A stretch of DNA of 64,000 bases. Source: Streptomyces aureus. Its GTDB lineage: Bacteria; Actinomycetota; Actinomycetes; Streptomycetales; Streptomycetaceae. The position numbers and the translations under genes were made by a program. The notes below the pieces were generated by a model. The model was not told the DNA's origin and made no database searches. It worked only from the letters and a program-made list of their open reading frames with translations. This document shows, piece after piece, positions 1 to 8,262 of this stretch (its first letter is position 1; every line of letters starts with the position of its first letter). Location: contig NZ_LIPQ01000099.1 of assembly GCF_001418135.1 (NCBI RefSeq), forward strand, positions 1 through 64,000, read 5' to 3'.

Positions 1-816
1 GCCACGGCCGCCCTCGCGGGCGCCGCTCTCCTCGGACTCGCGGCCCCGGCCGCCCTGGCCGACTCCCCCTCGCCCTCGACGGACTCGGGCAAGGACGGTT
101 CCACCGCGGGGCCGACGGAAGCCGGCACCACGTTCCGTACGGCCGCCAGGTTCCTTCCCGGGCAGGAGGCCACCGCGCAGGCCGCCACGGGTGACTACCT
201 GTACTGGGTGTTCCCGGCGGACGCCGGGCAGCGGCCGACGGTGGACGCCACCGTCACCCTGCCCGACGCGGCCCTGCGACACGGGCCCGCCACCTGGCGG
301 GTCGACGTGTACGACGGACTCCGGCGCCGCCAGCCGTGCATGTACGGGACCCAGTCCCGCGCCGCGGCGAAGGAGTCGTCGACCGTGCGGCTCACCTGTG
401 TGCTGCGGCCGGTCCGCGCCTCGGCCGACACCTGGTCGACCGACCCGCTGCCCGGCAGCTACTACGTGCGACTGACCGCCACCTCGCTGCCGGACGAGGA
501 CCTCGGCCAGCCGTTCACGGCCCGGCTCGGGGTGAGCACCGTCGACAAGGGCGGCGCCTACGCGACCGACGGCTCGCTCGCCGCGCCGCTCGTGCCCGGG
601 GCGACCACGGCCGACCAGGCGGAGGCCGACGAGGAGGCCGGCCGGCCCTCCGCCGTCGAGGCCGCGGCCCCGGAGGACGGCTGGTCCTCCGGCTGGTGGT
701 CCGACCGCTGGCTCTGGACCGCGGCGGGCGGCATCCTCGCGGCCCTCGCGGGCATCGGCGGCTATGTGCTGACGCGCGGCGGCGGACGGCCGTCCCGGGT
801 CCCGCCGGCCGCCTGA
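1..816 (+). CDS. Secreted, C-terminally membrane-anchored protein (5' end missing)
   Basis: The frame is open from base 1, so the start codon lies left of the window; 271 residues are visible. It begins inside a hydrophobic Ala/Leu-rich signal peptide ending near LAAPAALA, followed by a Ser/Pro/Asp-rich stretch. The exported middle part has two cysteines (QPC and LTC contexts) that could form a disulfide. A hydrophobic segment at about visible residues 237-258, then a short basic tail, suggests an anchor with the bulk of the protein outside the cell. I recognise no catalytic domain; such proteins often accompany secreted von Willebrand-type partners, but the neighbour that would show this is outside the window. 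Confidence 0.8.
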   Translation, partial: ATAALAGAALLGLAAPAALADSPSPSTDSGKDGSTAGPTEAGTTFRTAARFLPGQEATAQAATGDYLYWVFPADAGQRPTVDATVTLPDAALRHGPATWRVDVYDGLRRRQPCMYGTQSRAAAKESSTVRLTCVLRPVRASADTWSTDPLPGSYYVRLTATSLPDEDLGQPFTARLGVSTVDKGGAYATDGSLAAPLVPGATTADQAEADEEAGRPSAVEAAAPEDGWSSGWWSDRWLWTAAGGILAALAGIGGYVLTRGGGRPSRVPPAA

Positions 817-846
817 CCGGGGCCGCCTGACCGGTCCACGGAACAC

Positions 847-886
847 CCGAAGGTCCCCACCGCGTCGATGCGGTGGGGGCCTTCGG
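847..886. terminator. Strong bidirectional hairpin terminator
   Basis: A 17-base left arm CCGAAGGTCCCCACCGC pairs with GCGGTGGGGGCCTTCGG across a 6-nt loop, with only one G-U wobble. It lies between the convergent ends of the secreted protein gene and the leftward MFS gene, so it can serve both. There is no T-run, which is usual for Streptomyces terminators. Confidence 0.85.
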
Positions 887-962
887 CGTTCCCGAGGACA
901 CGGTCCGGGGGCGGGCCGGTCCGATTCAGCGTCGTTCCGGGTTCCGGCAGGTCCGGTCCGTT

Positions 963-2243
963 TCACCCGCGGGCGGCCGGGCGGGCCGGGAAACCGTGGA
1001 CGCGGGCACCCGCCACGATCCCCACCACCGGGCCGAGGAGGACGAGCACGCTCCAGGACAGGGCGCCCGCGCCGAGCACGTCGAGCAGGACACCACCGGC
1101 GATGCCGCCCGCCGCCATGGCGGCGTTCCAGAGGCTGACCAGCAGCGTCTGGGCGGTGCCGGCGTGCTCGCCGCCCGCGTCGGCGACGGCCGTCTGGAGG
1201 AGGGTGGGCGCGCCGCCCCAGCCGAACCCCCAGAGCACGGCGGCCGTCAGGACGAGCCCGGTGCTGCCGGCCGGGACGGCGAGCACCGCGGCCGCCACGG
1301 CGACGAGGATCGTGCCGGCGAGGGTCAGGATCCGGAGCCTGCGGTCGATGTGCCGTCCGGTGAACCAGATCCCGGCGAGCGAGGCGGCGCCGAAGACCAG
1401 CAGGACGAGGCCGGTGGAGCCGGCCAGGCCGATGTGGCCGAGATAGGTGGCGACGTAGGTGTAGAGCACGGTGTGGGCCAGGACGAGGGTGAACGTGACG
1501 GCCAGGACCGGGAGGACGCCGGGCACCCTCAGGGTCCGGGCGACCGGAGCACGTCCGCCGTGCGCCTCGCCCGGCAGGTCGGGGACGGCGAGGGCGATCC
1601 AGCCGAGGAGCCCGACGGCGATCACGGTCATGGCGGTGAACGCGACCCGCCAGCCCACGGCCTCACCGAGGAAGGTGCCGGCCGGCACGCCGAGGGAGAG
1701 CGCAAGGGGGATGCCGGTCATGGCGACGGCGACGGCCCGGCCCTGGAGGTGCGGCGGGGCGATGCGCCGGGCGTATCCGGCGAGCAGGGCCCAGGCGACG
1801 CCCGCGGCGACCCCCGCGAGGAACCGGGCGCCCATGGTGAGGGCGTACGAGGACGAGACGGCCGTCACGGTGTTGGCGGCGGCGAAGCCGGCGACCGAGG
1901 TGAGCAGCAGACGCTTGCGGCGCCATGCGGCGGTGCGGGCGGCCAGGGGGACGGCGGTGAGGGCGGTGCCGAGGGCGTAGACGGTGACCGCCTGGCCCAT
2001 CGCCGCCTCGCCGACACCGAGGTCGGCGCTCATGCCGGGCAGGACACCGGCGGGGAGGGTCTCGGTGAGGCTGGTGACGAAGACGGCGGTGGCGAGGGCC
2101 AGCAGCGCGAGGAGCGGCAACCGGCCGGAGGGGATTCCGGGGGCGGAACGAGCCTCGGGAGTGGAAGGGGTCTCGGGCGTGGGAACGGGTTCAGGGGTGG
2201 CGGGCGCGGCGGAACGGGCCGCCGCTGTCGTGTCGTTGGCCAT
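963..2243 (-). CDS. MFS drug/sugar efflux transporter (DHA1-like)
   Basis: The 426-residue protein has about 12 predicted membrane segments after a roughly 45-residue Pro/Thr/Ser-rich cytoplasmic tail. The opening segment (TSLTETLPAGVLPGMSADLGV) and the basic loop 2-3 (AWRRKRLLL) are typical of the chloramphenicol/arabinose-efflux-like DHA1 branch of proton-driven exporters. It is divergent from a MerR regulator 62 bp away, the usual arrangement for a regulator controlling its efflux pump. No Shine-Dalgarno precedes the ATG, so the transcript may be leaderless or the start may differ. The substrate cannot be read from the sequence. Confidence 0.85.
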   Translation of the reverse strand: MANDTTAAARSAAPATPEPVPTPETPSTPEARSAPGIPSGRLPLLALLALATAVFVTSLTETLPAGVLPGMSADLGVGEAAMGQAVTVYALGTALTAVPLAARTAAWRRKRLLLTSVAGFAAANTVTAVSSSYALTMGARFLAGVAAGVAWALLAGYARRIAPPHLQGRAVAVAMTGIPLALSLGVPAGTFLGEAVGWRVAFTAMTVIAVGLLGWIALAVPDLPGEAHGGRAPVARTLRVPGVLPVLAVTFTLVLAHTVLYTYVATYLGHIGLAGSTGLVLLVFGAASLAGIWFTGRHIDRRLRILTLAGTILVAVAAAVLAVPAGSTGLVLTAAVLWGFGWGGAPTLLQTAVADAGGEHAGTAQTLLVSLWNAAMAAGGIAGGVLLDVLGAGALSWSVLVLLGPVVGIVAGARVHGFPARPAARG

Positions 2244-2259
2244 GGATCTATGCTCGAAC

Positions 2260-2282
2260 CCTCACATTGATGTGAAGGTCAA
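2260..2282 (-). promoter_or_regulatory. MerR-type operator in the MFS promoter
   Basis: The dyad CTCACATTGATGTGAAGG sits in the 62-bp divergent gap. Read on the minus strand it directly abuts TTGACC, a good -35 box for the MFS gene. MerR proteins bind such dyads between -35 and -10 elements separated by a long spacer. A -10 candidate around GCATAGAT is present, but the spacing (about 21-24 bp) is longer than the usual 19-20, so the exact hexamer is uncertain. Confidence 0.6.
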
Positions 2283-2305
2283 GCGAGTCCCAGGAGGGGG
2301 CGTCC

Positions 2306-2680
2306 ATGCGGATCGGGGAACTGTCGGAGCGCACCGGAACACCGCGCCGGCTGCTGCGCTACTACGAGGAGCAGGGTCTCATCGTCGCGGACCGGCTGCC
2401 GAACGGCTACCGGGTCTACGACGAGTCGAACCTGGACCGGGTCATGCAGATCCGGGGCCTTCTGGACGCCGGCCTGCCGACCCGGATCATCAAGCAGATC
2501 CTGCCCTGCCTGAACAAGCCGCGGATCATTCATTTCCCGGACGCCACCCCGGAGATGCTGGCCACCCTGGAGGACGAGCGGGACCGGATGACCGAGCGGA
2601 TCCGCTGCCTCACCCGGAACAGGGACGCGGTGGCGGAGTATCTGGACGCGGTACGGGAGAAACTGGAGTCGCCCGTCTGA
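2306..2680 (+). CDS. MerR family transcriptional regulator
   Basis: The 124-residue protein starts with the classic winged helix-turn-helix MRIGELSERTGTPRRLLRYY, followed by NGYRVYDE in the wing, and ends in a coiled-coil dimer helix (EDERDRMTERIRCLTRNRDAVAEYL). The C-terminal effector part is short, with a single Cys in LPCLN and one in IRCLT, so it resembles small MerR sensors rather than large drug-binding ones. AGGAGGGGG upstream of the ATG decides the start. It probably represses or activates the divergent MFS gene through the dyad between them. Confidence 0.9.
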   Translation: MRIGELSERTGTPRRLLRYYEEQGLIVADRLPNGYRVYDESNLDRVMQIRGLLDAGLPTRIIKQILPCLNKPRIIHFPDATPEMLATLEDERDRMTERIRCLTRNRDAVAEYLDAVREKLESPV

Positions 2681-2745
2681 CGGCCCGCAGGCTCTGCAGC
2701 CCGCGGGCCTGCGGTCCCTGCCGGCCCATCGGCCAGGCCATCGGC

Positions 2746-2790
2746 CAGGTCAGGTCAGGTCAGGTCAGGTCAGGTCAGGTCAGGTCAGGT
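2746..2790. repeat. Pentanucleotide tandem repeat (CAGGT) x 9
   Basis: Nine perfect, uninterrupted CAGGT units cover 45 bp. The last unit overlaps the stop codon of the oxidoreductase alpha subunit on the minus strand (ACC TGA). The array is therefore transcribed as its 3' flank but does not change the protein, because the first TGA always terminates. It looks like replication-slippage DNA. Confidence 0.95.
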
Positions 2791-3264
2791 CATCCTGCGC
2801 GCGCCGTCGAGAACGGCCTGCCGGATGCGGTGATAGGTCCCGCACCGGCAGATGTTGCGGATCGTGTCCAGGTCCGCCTCGGTGATCTCGCGCCCGGCCT
2901 CCCGGGCCCGGCGCACCTCCGCGACCGCGGTCATGATCTGGCCCGGCTGGCAGTAGCCGCACTGGGCGACGTCGAGGTCGAGCCAGGCCTCCTGCATGGG
3001 ATGGAGGTCGCTGCCCACGGTGTCGGGGAGCCCCTCGATGGTGGTGACCTCGTCGCTCGGGGCGAGGTCCTCGACGGGCACGGCGCAGGGCGTGAACGCC
3101 TTGCCGTTGAGGTGGCTCGTACAGGCCCGGCAGACGCCGACCCCGCAGCCGTACTTGGGTCCGGTGACGCCCAGGACGTCCCGGAGGACCCAGAGCAGCC
3201 GGACGTCGCCCTCGACGTCGGCGGTGACGGCCTTGCCGTTCAGGATGAAGGTGTGCTGCGGCAC
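2785..3264 (-). CDS. Isoquinoline 1-oxidoreductase-type alpha subunit, [2Fe-2S] protein
   Basis: This 159-residue electron-transfer subunit belongs to a molybdenum hydroxylase. The plant-ferredoxin cluster is carried by C40, C45, C48 and C60 (YGCGVGVCRAC ... C), and the second helical cluster by C102, C105, C139 and C141 (CGYC ... CRC). Both cluster sets are complete. The start is taken as GTG (VPQHTF) with GGAGC upstream inside the end of the beta-subunit gene; longer upstream reading is out of frame with that gene. The stop codon lies in a CAGGT repeat. It passes electrons from the molybdenum site of the neighbouring subunit to an acceptor; no FAD subunit is present, as expected for this two-subunit family. 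Confidence 0.9.
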   Translation of the reverse strand: MPQHTFILNGKAVTADVEGDVRLLWVLRDVLGVTGPKYGCGVGVCRACTSHLNGKAFTPCAVPVEDLAPSDEVTTIEGLPDTVGSDLHPMQEAWLDLDVAQCGYCQPGQIMTAVAEVRRAREAGREITEADLDTIRNICRCGTYHRIRQAVLDGARRMT

Positions 3265-3281
3265 GGATGCTGCTCCAGGTC

Positions 3282-5681
3282 TCAGAGGGCGCGGTCGCGG
3301 CCGTCGGTCGGCGAGGCGGGGACGGGCGGGACGGTCGGCAGGGGGGTGAAGGCCGGCGGATCGGCGTGGTTGACGGGGAAGACCGTCGGCATGGTGCCGG
3401 TGGCCCGCCCGTAGGCGCAGGCGACGGCGGCCATGGCGCCCGCGACCGCGAGTTCGCCCGCGCCGCCCGGCTTGTCGCCGGTCGAGGGCATCACGATGAT
3501 CTCGAGCTCGGGCGGGGTGTTCCACTGCCGGGTGTAGAAGTACTGGTCCCAGCTGCCTTCGAGGAAGTGCCCGTCGCGCAGGTGGAGGCCGGACGTCAGG
3601 GTGATGGCGATGCCGTCCGAGATGCCGCCCATCATCTGGGCCTCCAGGCCGCGCGGGTTGACGGCGAGACCGACGTCGACGGCGCAGACCACCTTGGTCA
3701 CCCGGGGTCCGGTGACCGCGCCGGGGATCTTCCGTCCGGTGGTCTCGGGTCGGCAGTCGATCTCGACGAGCATGGCGACGACGGAGTGGTACTCGGTGTG
3801 GACGGCGATGCCCTGGGCGGTGCCGGCGGGCATGGCGCGGCCCCACTCCCCCACCTCGGCGACCTTGTCGAGGACGGCGCGGGCGCGTGGGTCCTTCATG
3901 AGCCGGCGGCGCATCGCGTACCCGTCCTGGCCCATGCGGCGGGCCAGTTCGTCCATGACGAGTTCCTGCGCGCAGCGGACGTTGGGCGAGTAGATGTTGC
4001 GCATCGACCCGGTGTTGAAGCCCTTGTCGGTCTCGGAGAGCAGCTGGGTGGTGACCCCGAGGTGGTAGGGGCTGATCTGGGTGAGCTGGAACATCGTCTC
4101 GGAGAAGGCGAGGTCGCCGACGGGCAGCCGGGCCGCCTCCGCCGTGAGGACCTCGCCGATGCCGTGCCCGAAGTCGGTGGCCACGGAGGTGTGCCGCTGC
4201 TCGTAGGTGAGGACCTCACCGAGCGTGTACGTGGCGCGGACCCGTGAGGTGGACATCGGGTGCGTACGGCCCTGGCGGAAGTCGTCGGTGCGGTGCCACA
4301 TCAGCTTGACCGGCTTGCCCATGGCACGGGAGATCTCGGCGGCCTCGTCGGCGGCGTCGTGGAACAGCTTGCGGCCGAAGGAGCCGCCGCCCTCGGTGAC
4401 GTGGACGCGGACGGCGGAGACCGGCAGACCGAGCTTCAGGGCGATCTGTTCCTGGGCGACGATCGGGGCCTTGAGCGATCCCCAGATCTCGGCGGAGTCC
4501 TCCCGGACGTCGGCGATCGCGCAGTTGGTCTCCAGGGCGGCGTTGCTGGCGAAGTGGAAGGTGAAGCGGGCGTCGACGGCCTTGGTGAGCAGCGGCAGCG
4601 GCGGGACGACCAGGGGGAGTTCGGCCCGGCGGAGCTTCGCGAGGACGGTCGCGTCGGAGGCGCCCTCGGCGGTGCCGGGTCCCCAGTCGACCCGGAGGGC
4701 GCGCACGGCGTCGACGCACTGGCCGAAGGTGCGGCCGCGGACGGCGACGCCGGTGGAGACGGTGACGACGTCGGTGATGCCGGGCATGGCCCGGACCTCT
4801 GCGAGGTTGGCGACGGAGCGGACCGTGCCGTTGATGGTGGGCGGGCGGCAGACCATCGTGGGCAGGGCGTCCGGGACCTGGAGGTCCATCGCGAACTTCT
4901 TGCGGCCGGTGATCGCCTCGAGGGCGTCGACGCGGCGCTGTCCGGTGCCGATGAGCCGGAAGCGGTCGGAATCCTTGAGGGTGACCTCGACGGCGGTGTC
5001 GGACACGGCGGCGGCCTTCACGGCGAGCTCGCCGTAACCGAGCATGGCGCCGGCCGGGGAGAGGACGGCGCCGGCCTTGGTGGTGAGGGTGCCCACGGCC
5101 TCGCCGAGGACGAGGGAGGCGGCACGCAGGAGCCGGCCGCGGGCGACGGCGGCGGCGACGCGCAGGGGGTGGTAGGTGGAGTACGTGGTGTTGGAGCCGC
5201 CGGTCAGCTGGTTGAAGAGCAGCTCGGGCCGCGCGTCGGCGAGCGTGACCCTGACCTTGTCCAGGGGCAGGTCGAGTTCCTCGGCGACGATCATGGCGCT
5301 GGAGGTGGTGATGCCCTGGCCCACCTCGGCGCGGGGCAGCGCGAAGTGGGCGGTGCCGTCCTCGTCGAGACGGATGGTGATGAGGTGGCTGGTGGGCAGG
5401 GCCGCGAGGGTGAGCAGCTCGTTGAGGTCGAGGAGTTCGGCGGGTCCGGGGAGCGAGGGGATGAGCGTCGGGGCCGCGGCGGCGGCCTGCCGGGGCGCGA
5501 GCGCCTCGGCACCGAGCTGTGCGGCGACGGTGAGGGTGGGGGCGGCGAGGACGTAGCCGAGGAACCGGCGCCGGCTGGTGCCGCGCGTCGCGCCGCCGTC
5601 GTCCACACCCTCGGAGCGCGCGGTTCCGTCCCCGCTGCCGCTCGTGGGGTGGTCGTCCCGCACTAGGTGCCGCCTCGCCAT
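3282..5681 (-). CDS. Isoquinoline 1-oxidoreductase-type beta subunit, Tat-exported molybdenum hydroxylase
   Basis: The 799-residue molybdopterin-binding catalytic subunit is of the xanthine dehydrogenase family. A twin-arginine signal (SRRRFLG, residues 36-42) and hydrophobic stretch imply folded export with its cofactor. EGGGSFGRK and PGGAGELAV near the C-terminus are the cofactor and catalytic-Glu regions of this family. It is first in a two-gene operon, with the alpha subunit following after 17 nt and its ribosome site inside this gene's end. GAAGGG precedes the ATG. The family hydroxylates N-heteroaromatics or aldehydes; the actual substrate is unknown. No maturation (CoxF/XdhC-like) gene is adjacent. 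Confidence 0.9.
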   Translation of the reverse strand: MARRHLVRDDHPTSGSGDGTARSEGVDDGGATRGTSRRRFLGYVLAAPTLTVAAQLGAEALAPRQAAAAAPTLIPSLPGPAELLDLNELLTLAALPTSHLITIRLDEDGTAHFALPRAEVGQGITTSSAMIVAEELDLPLDKVRVTLADARPELLFNQLTGGSNTTYSTYHPLRVAAAVARGRLLRAASLVLGEAVGTLTTKAGAVLSPAGAMLGYGELAVKAAAVSDTAVEVTLKDSDRFRLIGTGQRRVDALEAITGRKKFAMDLQVPDALPTMVCRPPTINGTVRSVANLAEVRAMPGITDVVTVSTGVAVRGRTFGQCVDAVRALRVDWGPGTAEGASDATVLAKLRRAELPLVVPPLPLLTKAVDARFTFHFASNAALETNCAIADVREDSAEIWGSLKAPIVAQEQIALKLGLPVSAVRVHVTEGGGSFGRKLFHDAADEAAEISRAMGKPVKLMWHRTDDFRQGRTHPMSTSRVRATYTLGEVLTYEQRHTSVATDFGHGIGEVLTAEAARLPVGDLAFSETMFQLTQISPYHLGVTTQLLSETDKGFNTGSMRNIYSPNVRCAQELVMDELARRMGQDGYAMRRRLMKDPRARAVLDKVAEVGEWGRAMPAGTAQGIAVHTEYHSVVAMLVEIDCRPETTGRKIPGAVTGPRVTKVVCAVDVGLAVNPRGLEAQMMGGISDGIAITLTSGLHLRDGHFLEGSWDQYFYTRQWNTPPELEIIVMPSTGDKPGGAGELAVAGAMAAVACAYGRATGTMPTVFPVNHADPPAFTPLPTVPPVPASPTDGRDRAL

Positions 5682-5951
5682 TCGGTGTGCCCTTCGTCAT
5701 GGCCCCGAGCTGACCCCCGGTGCCGTCTCGGATGTGAAGATCATCGCTCATGTGGGTGCCCCGCGGGAGCCGTTCGGACCGACGAGTGTCAGGTCACTGT
5801 CAAGCCCCCACTCCCCGGGCTCCCCTCGCCCCCGGAGCCCTCCGAGGTGCGGCGGCACATGGGGGCGGAGGTACGCCGCGCGTGGCGGCCGCGCACGTGC
5901 ACGGCGTCGCGGGGCGGACGGGAGTTCGACGACAGGACCTAGGGTGCGTCC

Positions 5952-6605
5952 ATGACCGAAGCCGCACACGTCACCGCCACCCGCCGCTCGTACGACACGG
6001 TCGCCGTCGACTACGAGCGGCTGCTCACCGGCCAGTTGGCGGAGGTGCCGCTCGACCGGGCGATGCTCGCGGAGTTCGTGAGCGCGGTGCAGAGGGGAGA
6101 AGGGCCCCGTACCGTGGGCGATCTCGGCTGCGGTACGGGGCGGGTGACGTCGCACCTGCGTGACCTCGGCGCCGACGCTTTCGGCGTCGACCTGTCGCCG
6201 GGGATGATCGCGGTCGCCCGGGACACGTACCCGGGGCTGCGCTTCGAGGTGGGGTCGATGACCGCGCTCGGCCTCCCGGACGCCTCGCTGGGCGGGGTCC
6301 TGTCCTGGTACTCGACGGTGCACATGCCGGAGGAGGAACTCGTCGCCTCCTTCACCGAGTTCCGGCGGGTCCTCGCGCCCGGCGGCCATGTCCTGGTCGC
6401 CTTCAAGGTGGGGAGCGGGCGCGTACGCCTTGAGCGGGCGTACGGCCACGAGGTCACGCTCGACGTGTACCGCTGGTCACCGGAGCGCGTCGCCGGGCAC
6501 CTGGCGGCGGCGGGCCTGGTCGAGTCGGCCCGTCTGGTGCGTGAACCGCACCCCCAGGAGAAGACGCCGCAGGGATTCCTCCTGGCGCGCAGGCCGCGCG
6601 ACTGA
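5952..6605 (+). CDS. Class I SAM-dependent methyltransferase
   Basis: The 217-residue single-domain protein has the Rossmann motif I DLGCGTGRV at about residues 57-65, an acidic residue after the second strand (FGVDLSPGMI), and a post-motif PDASLGGVLSWYS typical of small-molecule (Methyltransf_11/25) enzymes. It stands alone, divergent from the oxidoreductase operon across a 270-bp gap. The acceptor cannot be deduced. Confidence 0.85.
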   Translation: MTEAAHVTATRRSYDTVAVDYERLLTGQLAEVPLDRAMLAEFVSAVQRGEGPRTVGDLGCGTGRVTSHLRDLGADAFGVDLSPGMIAVARDTYPGLRFEVGSMTALGLPDASLGGVLSWYSTVHMPEEELVASFTEFRRVLAPGGHVLVAFKVGSGRVRLERAYGHEVTLDVYRWSPERVAGHLAAAGLVESARLVREPHPQEKTPQGFLLARRPRD

Positions 6606-6995
6606 TCCGGCCCGGCGCGGCAGCGGAGCCGTACGGGAGAGGCGGCGCAGCGGAGCCGTCCGGGAGAAGCCGCGCAACGGAGCCGTACGGGCGAGGCCGC
6701 CCACCGGAGCCGTACGGGCGGCGCGGGGCGGGCGGACGGCCCCCCGCGTCGCCCGGGAGCGGAGTCGCGCGACCGGGCGGCGCAGGGCACCCGAGCGAAG
6801 CTGGGCGGACGAGATCCTGGCGCGCTGGCCGCCGCCCGCGATCAGCGCGTTGACGGATGCCATCGGGTCGCCGCCCACCGACCGGGCGAGCAACGCACCG
6901 ACGACCACCGGACCGATGGCGACGGCGAGTGCCGCGCCGGTGGCGGTGACGTGCTGGAGGGGGCGGGTGCGCCGGACGTCGAAGGTCATGGTCAC
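6477..6995 (-). pseudogene. Possible small membrane protein whose 3' end runs into tandem repeats
   Basis: Reading leftward from GTG 6995 (or ATG 6989), the first 65 or so codons have strongly G/C third positions and encode MTMTFDVRRTRP followed by one hydrophobic segment (ALAVAIGPVVVGALLA). After residue 70 the frame enters the 27-bp repeat array and then runs antisense into the methyltransferase gene, where a stop is finally met. The N-terminal part looks like real coding sequence; the remainder does not. No ribosome-binding site is visible. Either this is a small gene that lost its natural end, or a chance frame. Confidence 0.3.
6624..6731. repeat. Intergenic 27-bp tandem repeat, 4 copies
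   Basis: Units start at 6624, 6651, 6678 and 6705, each opening with CGGAGCCGTACGGG (the second has one substitution). The rest of each unit is diverged but GC-rich. It occupies the otherwise gene-poor stretch 6606-7176 after the methyltransferase stop. No known element family is recognised. Confidence 0.85.
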
Positions 6996-7033
6996 AGTCC
7001 AGCAGGGCGTCGGCGGCGGCGTATCGGTCCCGG

Positions 7034-7065
7034 TACTCAGACGGGCGCGGGCGGCTACTCAGACG
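7034..7065. promoter_or_regulatory. Direct repeat TACTCAGACG x 2, 22 bp apart
   Basis: Two exact 10-bp copies begin at 7034 and 7056, two helical turns apart, upstream of the glutamine amidotransferase and of the possible leftward small gene. The spacing suggests a protein-binding pair or duplicated promoter element. On the minus strand the repeat reads CGTCTGAGTA, which contains the CGTC that ECF sigma factors favour at -10; this is only suggestive. The rest of 6606-7176 shows nothing further. Confidence 0.4.
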
Positions 7066-7176
7066 TGAGCGTGAAGATCCCTCCGAGGGGTCCCGCACGA
7101 ACGTTTCTTCCGCGATCCTCGGGAGCGGCGGACGCGACGAGGCGTTGCCGGGCGGGCCAGGGGAGGCGGACCAACC

Positions 7177-8208
7177 GTGACGACGGAGACGACGGAGACG
7201 GCAGAAGCGGGGACGACGCGGGCGGCGGCCGGCGAGGCGGCGTTGGAGATCGCCGGGAGCCGGGCGGCCTCGACCGGCACCGTGCGGGTGCCCGCCGCCG
7301 TACTCGTGGTGCAGCACGAGGAGGAGGCGGGCGCGGGGCTGGTCGGTGAGCGCCTCGCACGGAACGGCCTCCGGCTCGACGTGGTGCGCGTTTGGGAGGG
7401 CGAGGCACTGCCGGCCGACCTGGGTGGCCATGCGGGGCTGTTGGTCCTCGGTGGGTCGGTGAACTGCGAGGACGACGAGGCCGCTCCCTGGCTTCCGGGG
7501 GTCCGGGCGCTCGTCCGGGAGGCCGTGACCGAGGAGATTCCGCTGCTCGGGATCTGCCTGGGCGGCCAGATCGTCGCCCACGCCCTGGGCGGTTCGGTCA
7601 CGTCACGCCCCCAGGGGCCGGAGTTGGGCGCCGTGCCGCTCCGGAGGCTGCCGGCCGCGACGGAGGATCCGGTGCTCGGAGCGGTGCCGGAGGGCGCCCT
7701 CGCGGCGCAGTGGCACTGGGACGACGTGGACCGGCTGCCACCCGGCGCGGTCCCGTTGCTGACGGGCGAAGACTGCCGGTACCAGGCGTTCCGGGTGGGG
7801 AGCGCCTGCTGGGCGGTGCAGTTCCACCCGGAGGCGGGTGGGAACACGGTGGCGGAGTGGGCGGCCGAGGACGGCGAGCGTCTCCGGGAGTCGGGCACCG
7901 ACCCGGCGGCCCTGGTGACCGCGGTACGGGACGCGGAGCCCGGACTCCGCACGGTCTGGGGCGAGGTGGCGGAAGCCTGGGGCACGGTGGTCCGTGCCCA
8001 CGCGGACGCGAGGCCGCGGCGGCGGCGTTTGACGCTCGATGTGCCCGCCGACCGTGTCCGGCTCATCGCCGCCGTCGGTCCAGGGCCGGTCGACGAGCCC
8101 CGGGAAGAGGAGACGGGGCAGCGCGACGGAGGTCCTCGTCCTCACCTCTCCGGTGAGTGCCTGCCCGGCGCGTCCGCTTGGCCGGGCGGGGGCGGTGGGG
8201 TTGCTTGA
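7177..8208 (+). CDS. Class I glutamine amidotransferase family protein
   Basis: The 343-residue protein contains a GATase1 domain at about residues 40-285. The nucleophile elbow is GICLGGQ with Cys127, and the His/Glu pair is H217 and E219 in QFHPEA, so the catalytic triad is complete. It has a Thr-rich N-terminal tail of about 35 residues and a poorly conserved C-terminal extension (about 285-343). GGGAGG precedes the GTG start. Free-standing GATases of this kind (GMP-synthase-like) hydrolyse glutamine or gamma-glutamyl compounds; no synthetase partner is adjacent, so the substrate is open. Confidence 0.85.
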   Translation: MTTETTETAEAGTTRAAAGEAALEIAGSRAASTGTVRVPAAVLVVQHEEEAGAGLVGERLARNGLRLDVVRVWEGEALPADLGGHAGLLVLGGSVNCEDDEAAPWLPGVRALVREAVTEEIPLLGICLGGQIVAHALGGSVTSRPQGPELGAVPLRRLPAATEDPVLGAVPEGALAAQWHWDDVDRLPPGAVPLLTGEDCRYQAFRVGSACWAVQFHPEAGGNTVAEWAAEDGERLRESGTDPAALVTAVRDAEPGLRTVWGEVAEAWGTVVRAHADARPRRRRLTLDVPADRVRLIAAVGPGPVDEPREEETGQRDGGPRPHLSGECLPGASAWPGGGGGVA

Positions 8209-8262
8209 TCGGGGCGCCGTACCGTACGGGGCACGCACCCCAGAACGAAGGAGACCGCCGCC

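Noticed and set aside
873-2270. Long open frames opposite or out of phase with real genes, such as this 465-codon plus-strand frame over the MFS gene
   Set aside because: They are low-complexity Gly/Arg/Pro products of high GC3 antisense sequence; the real gene on the minus strand accounts for the region.
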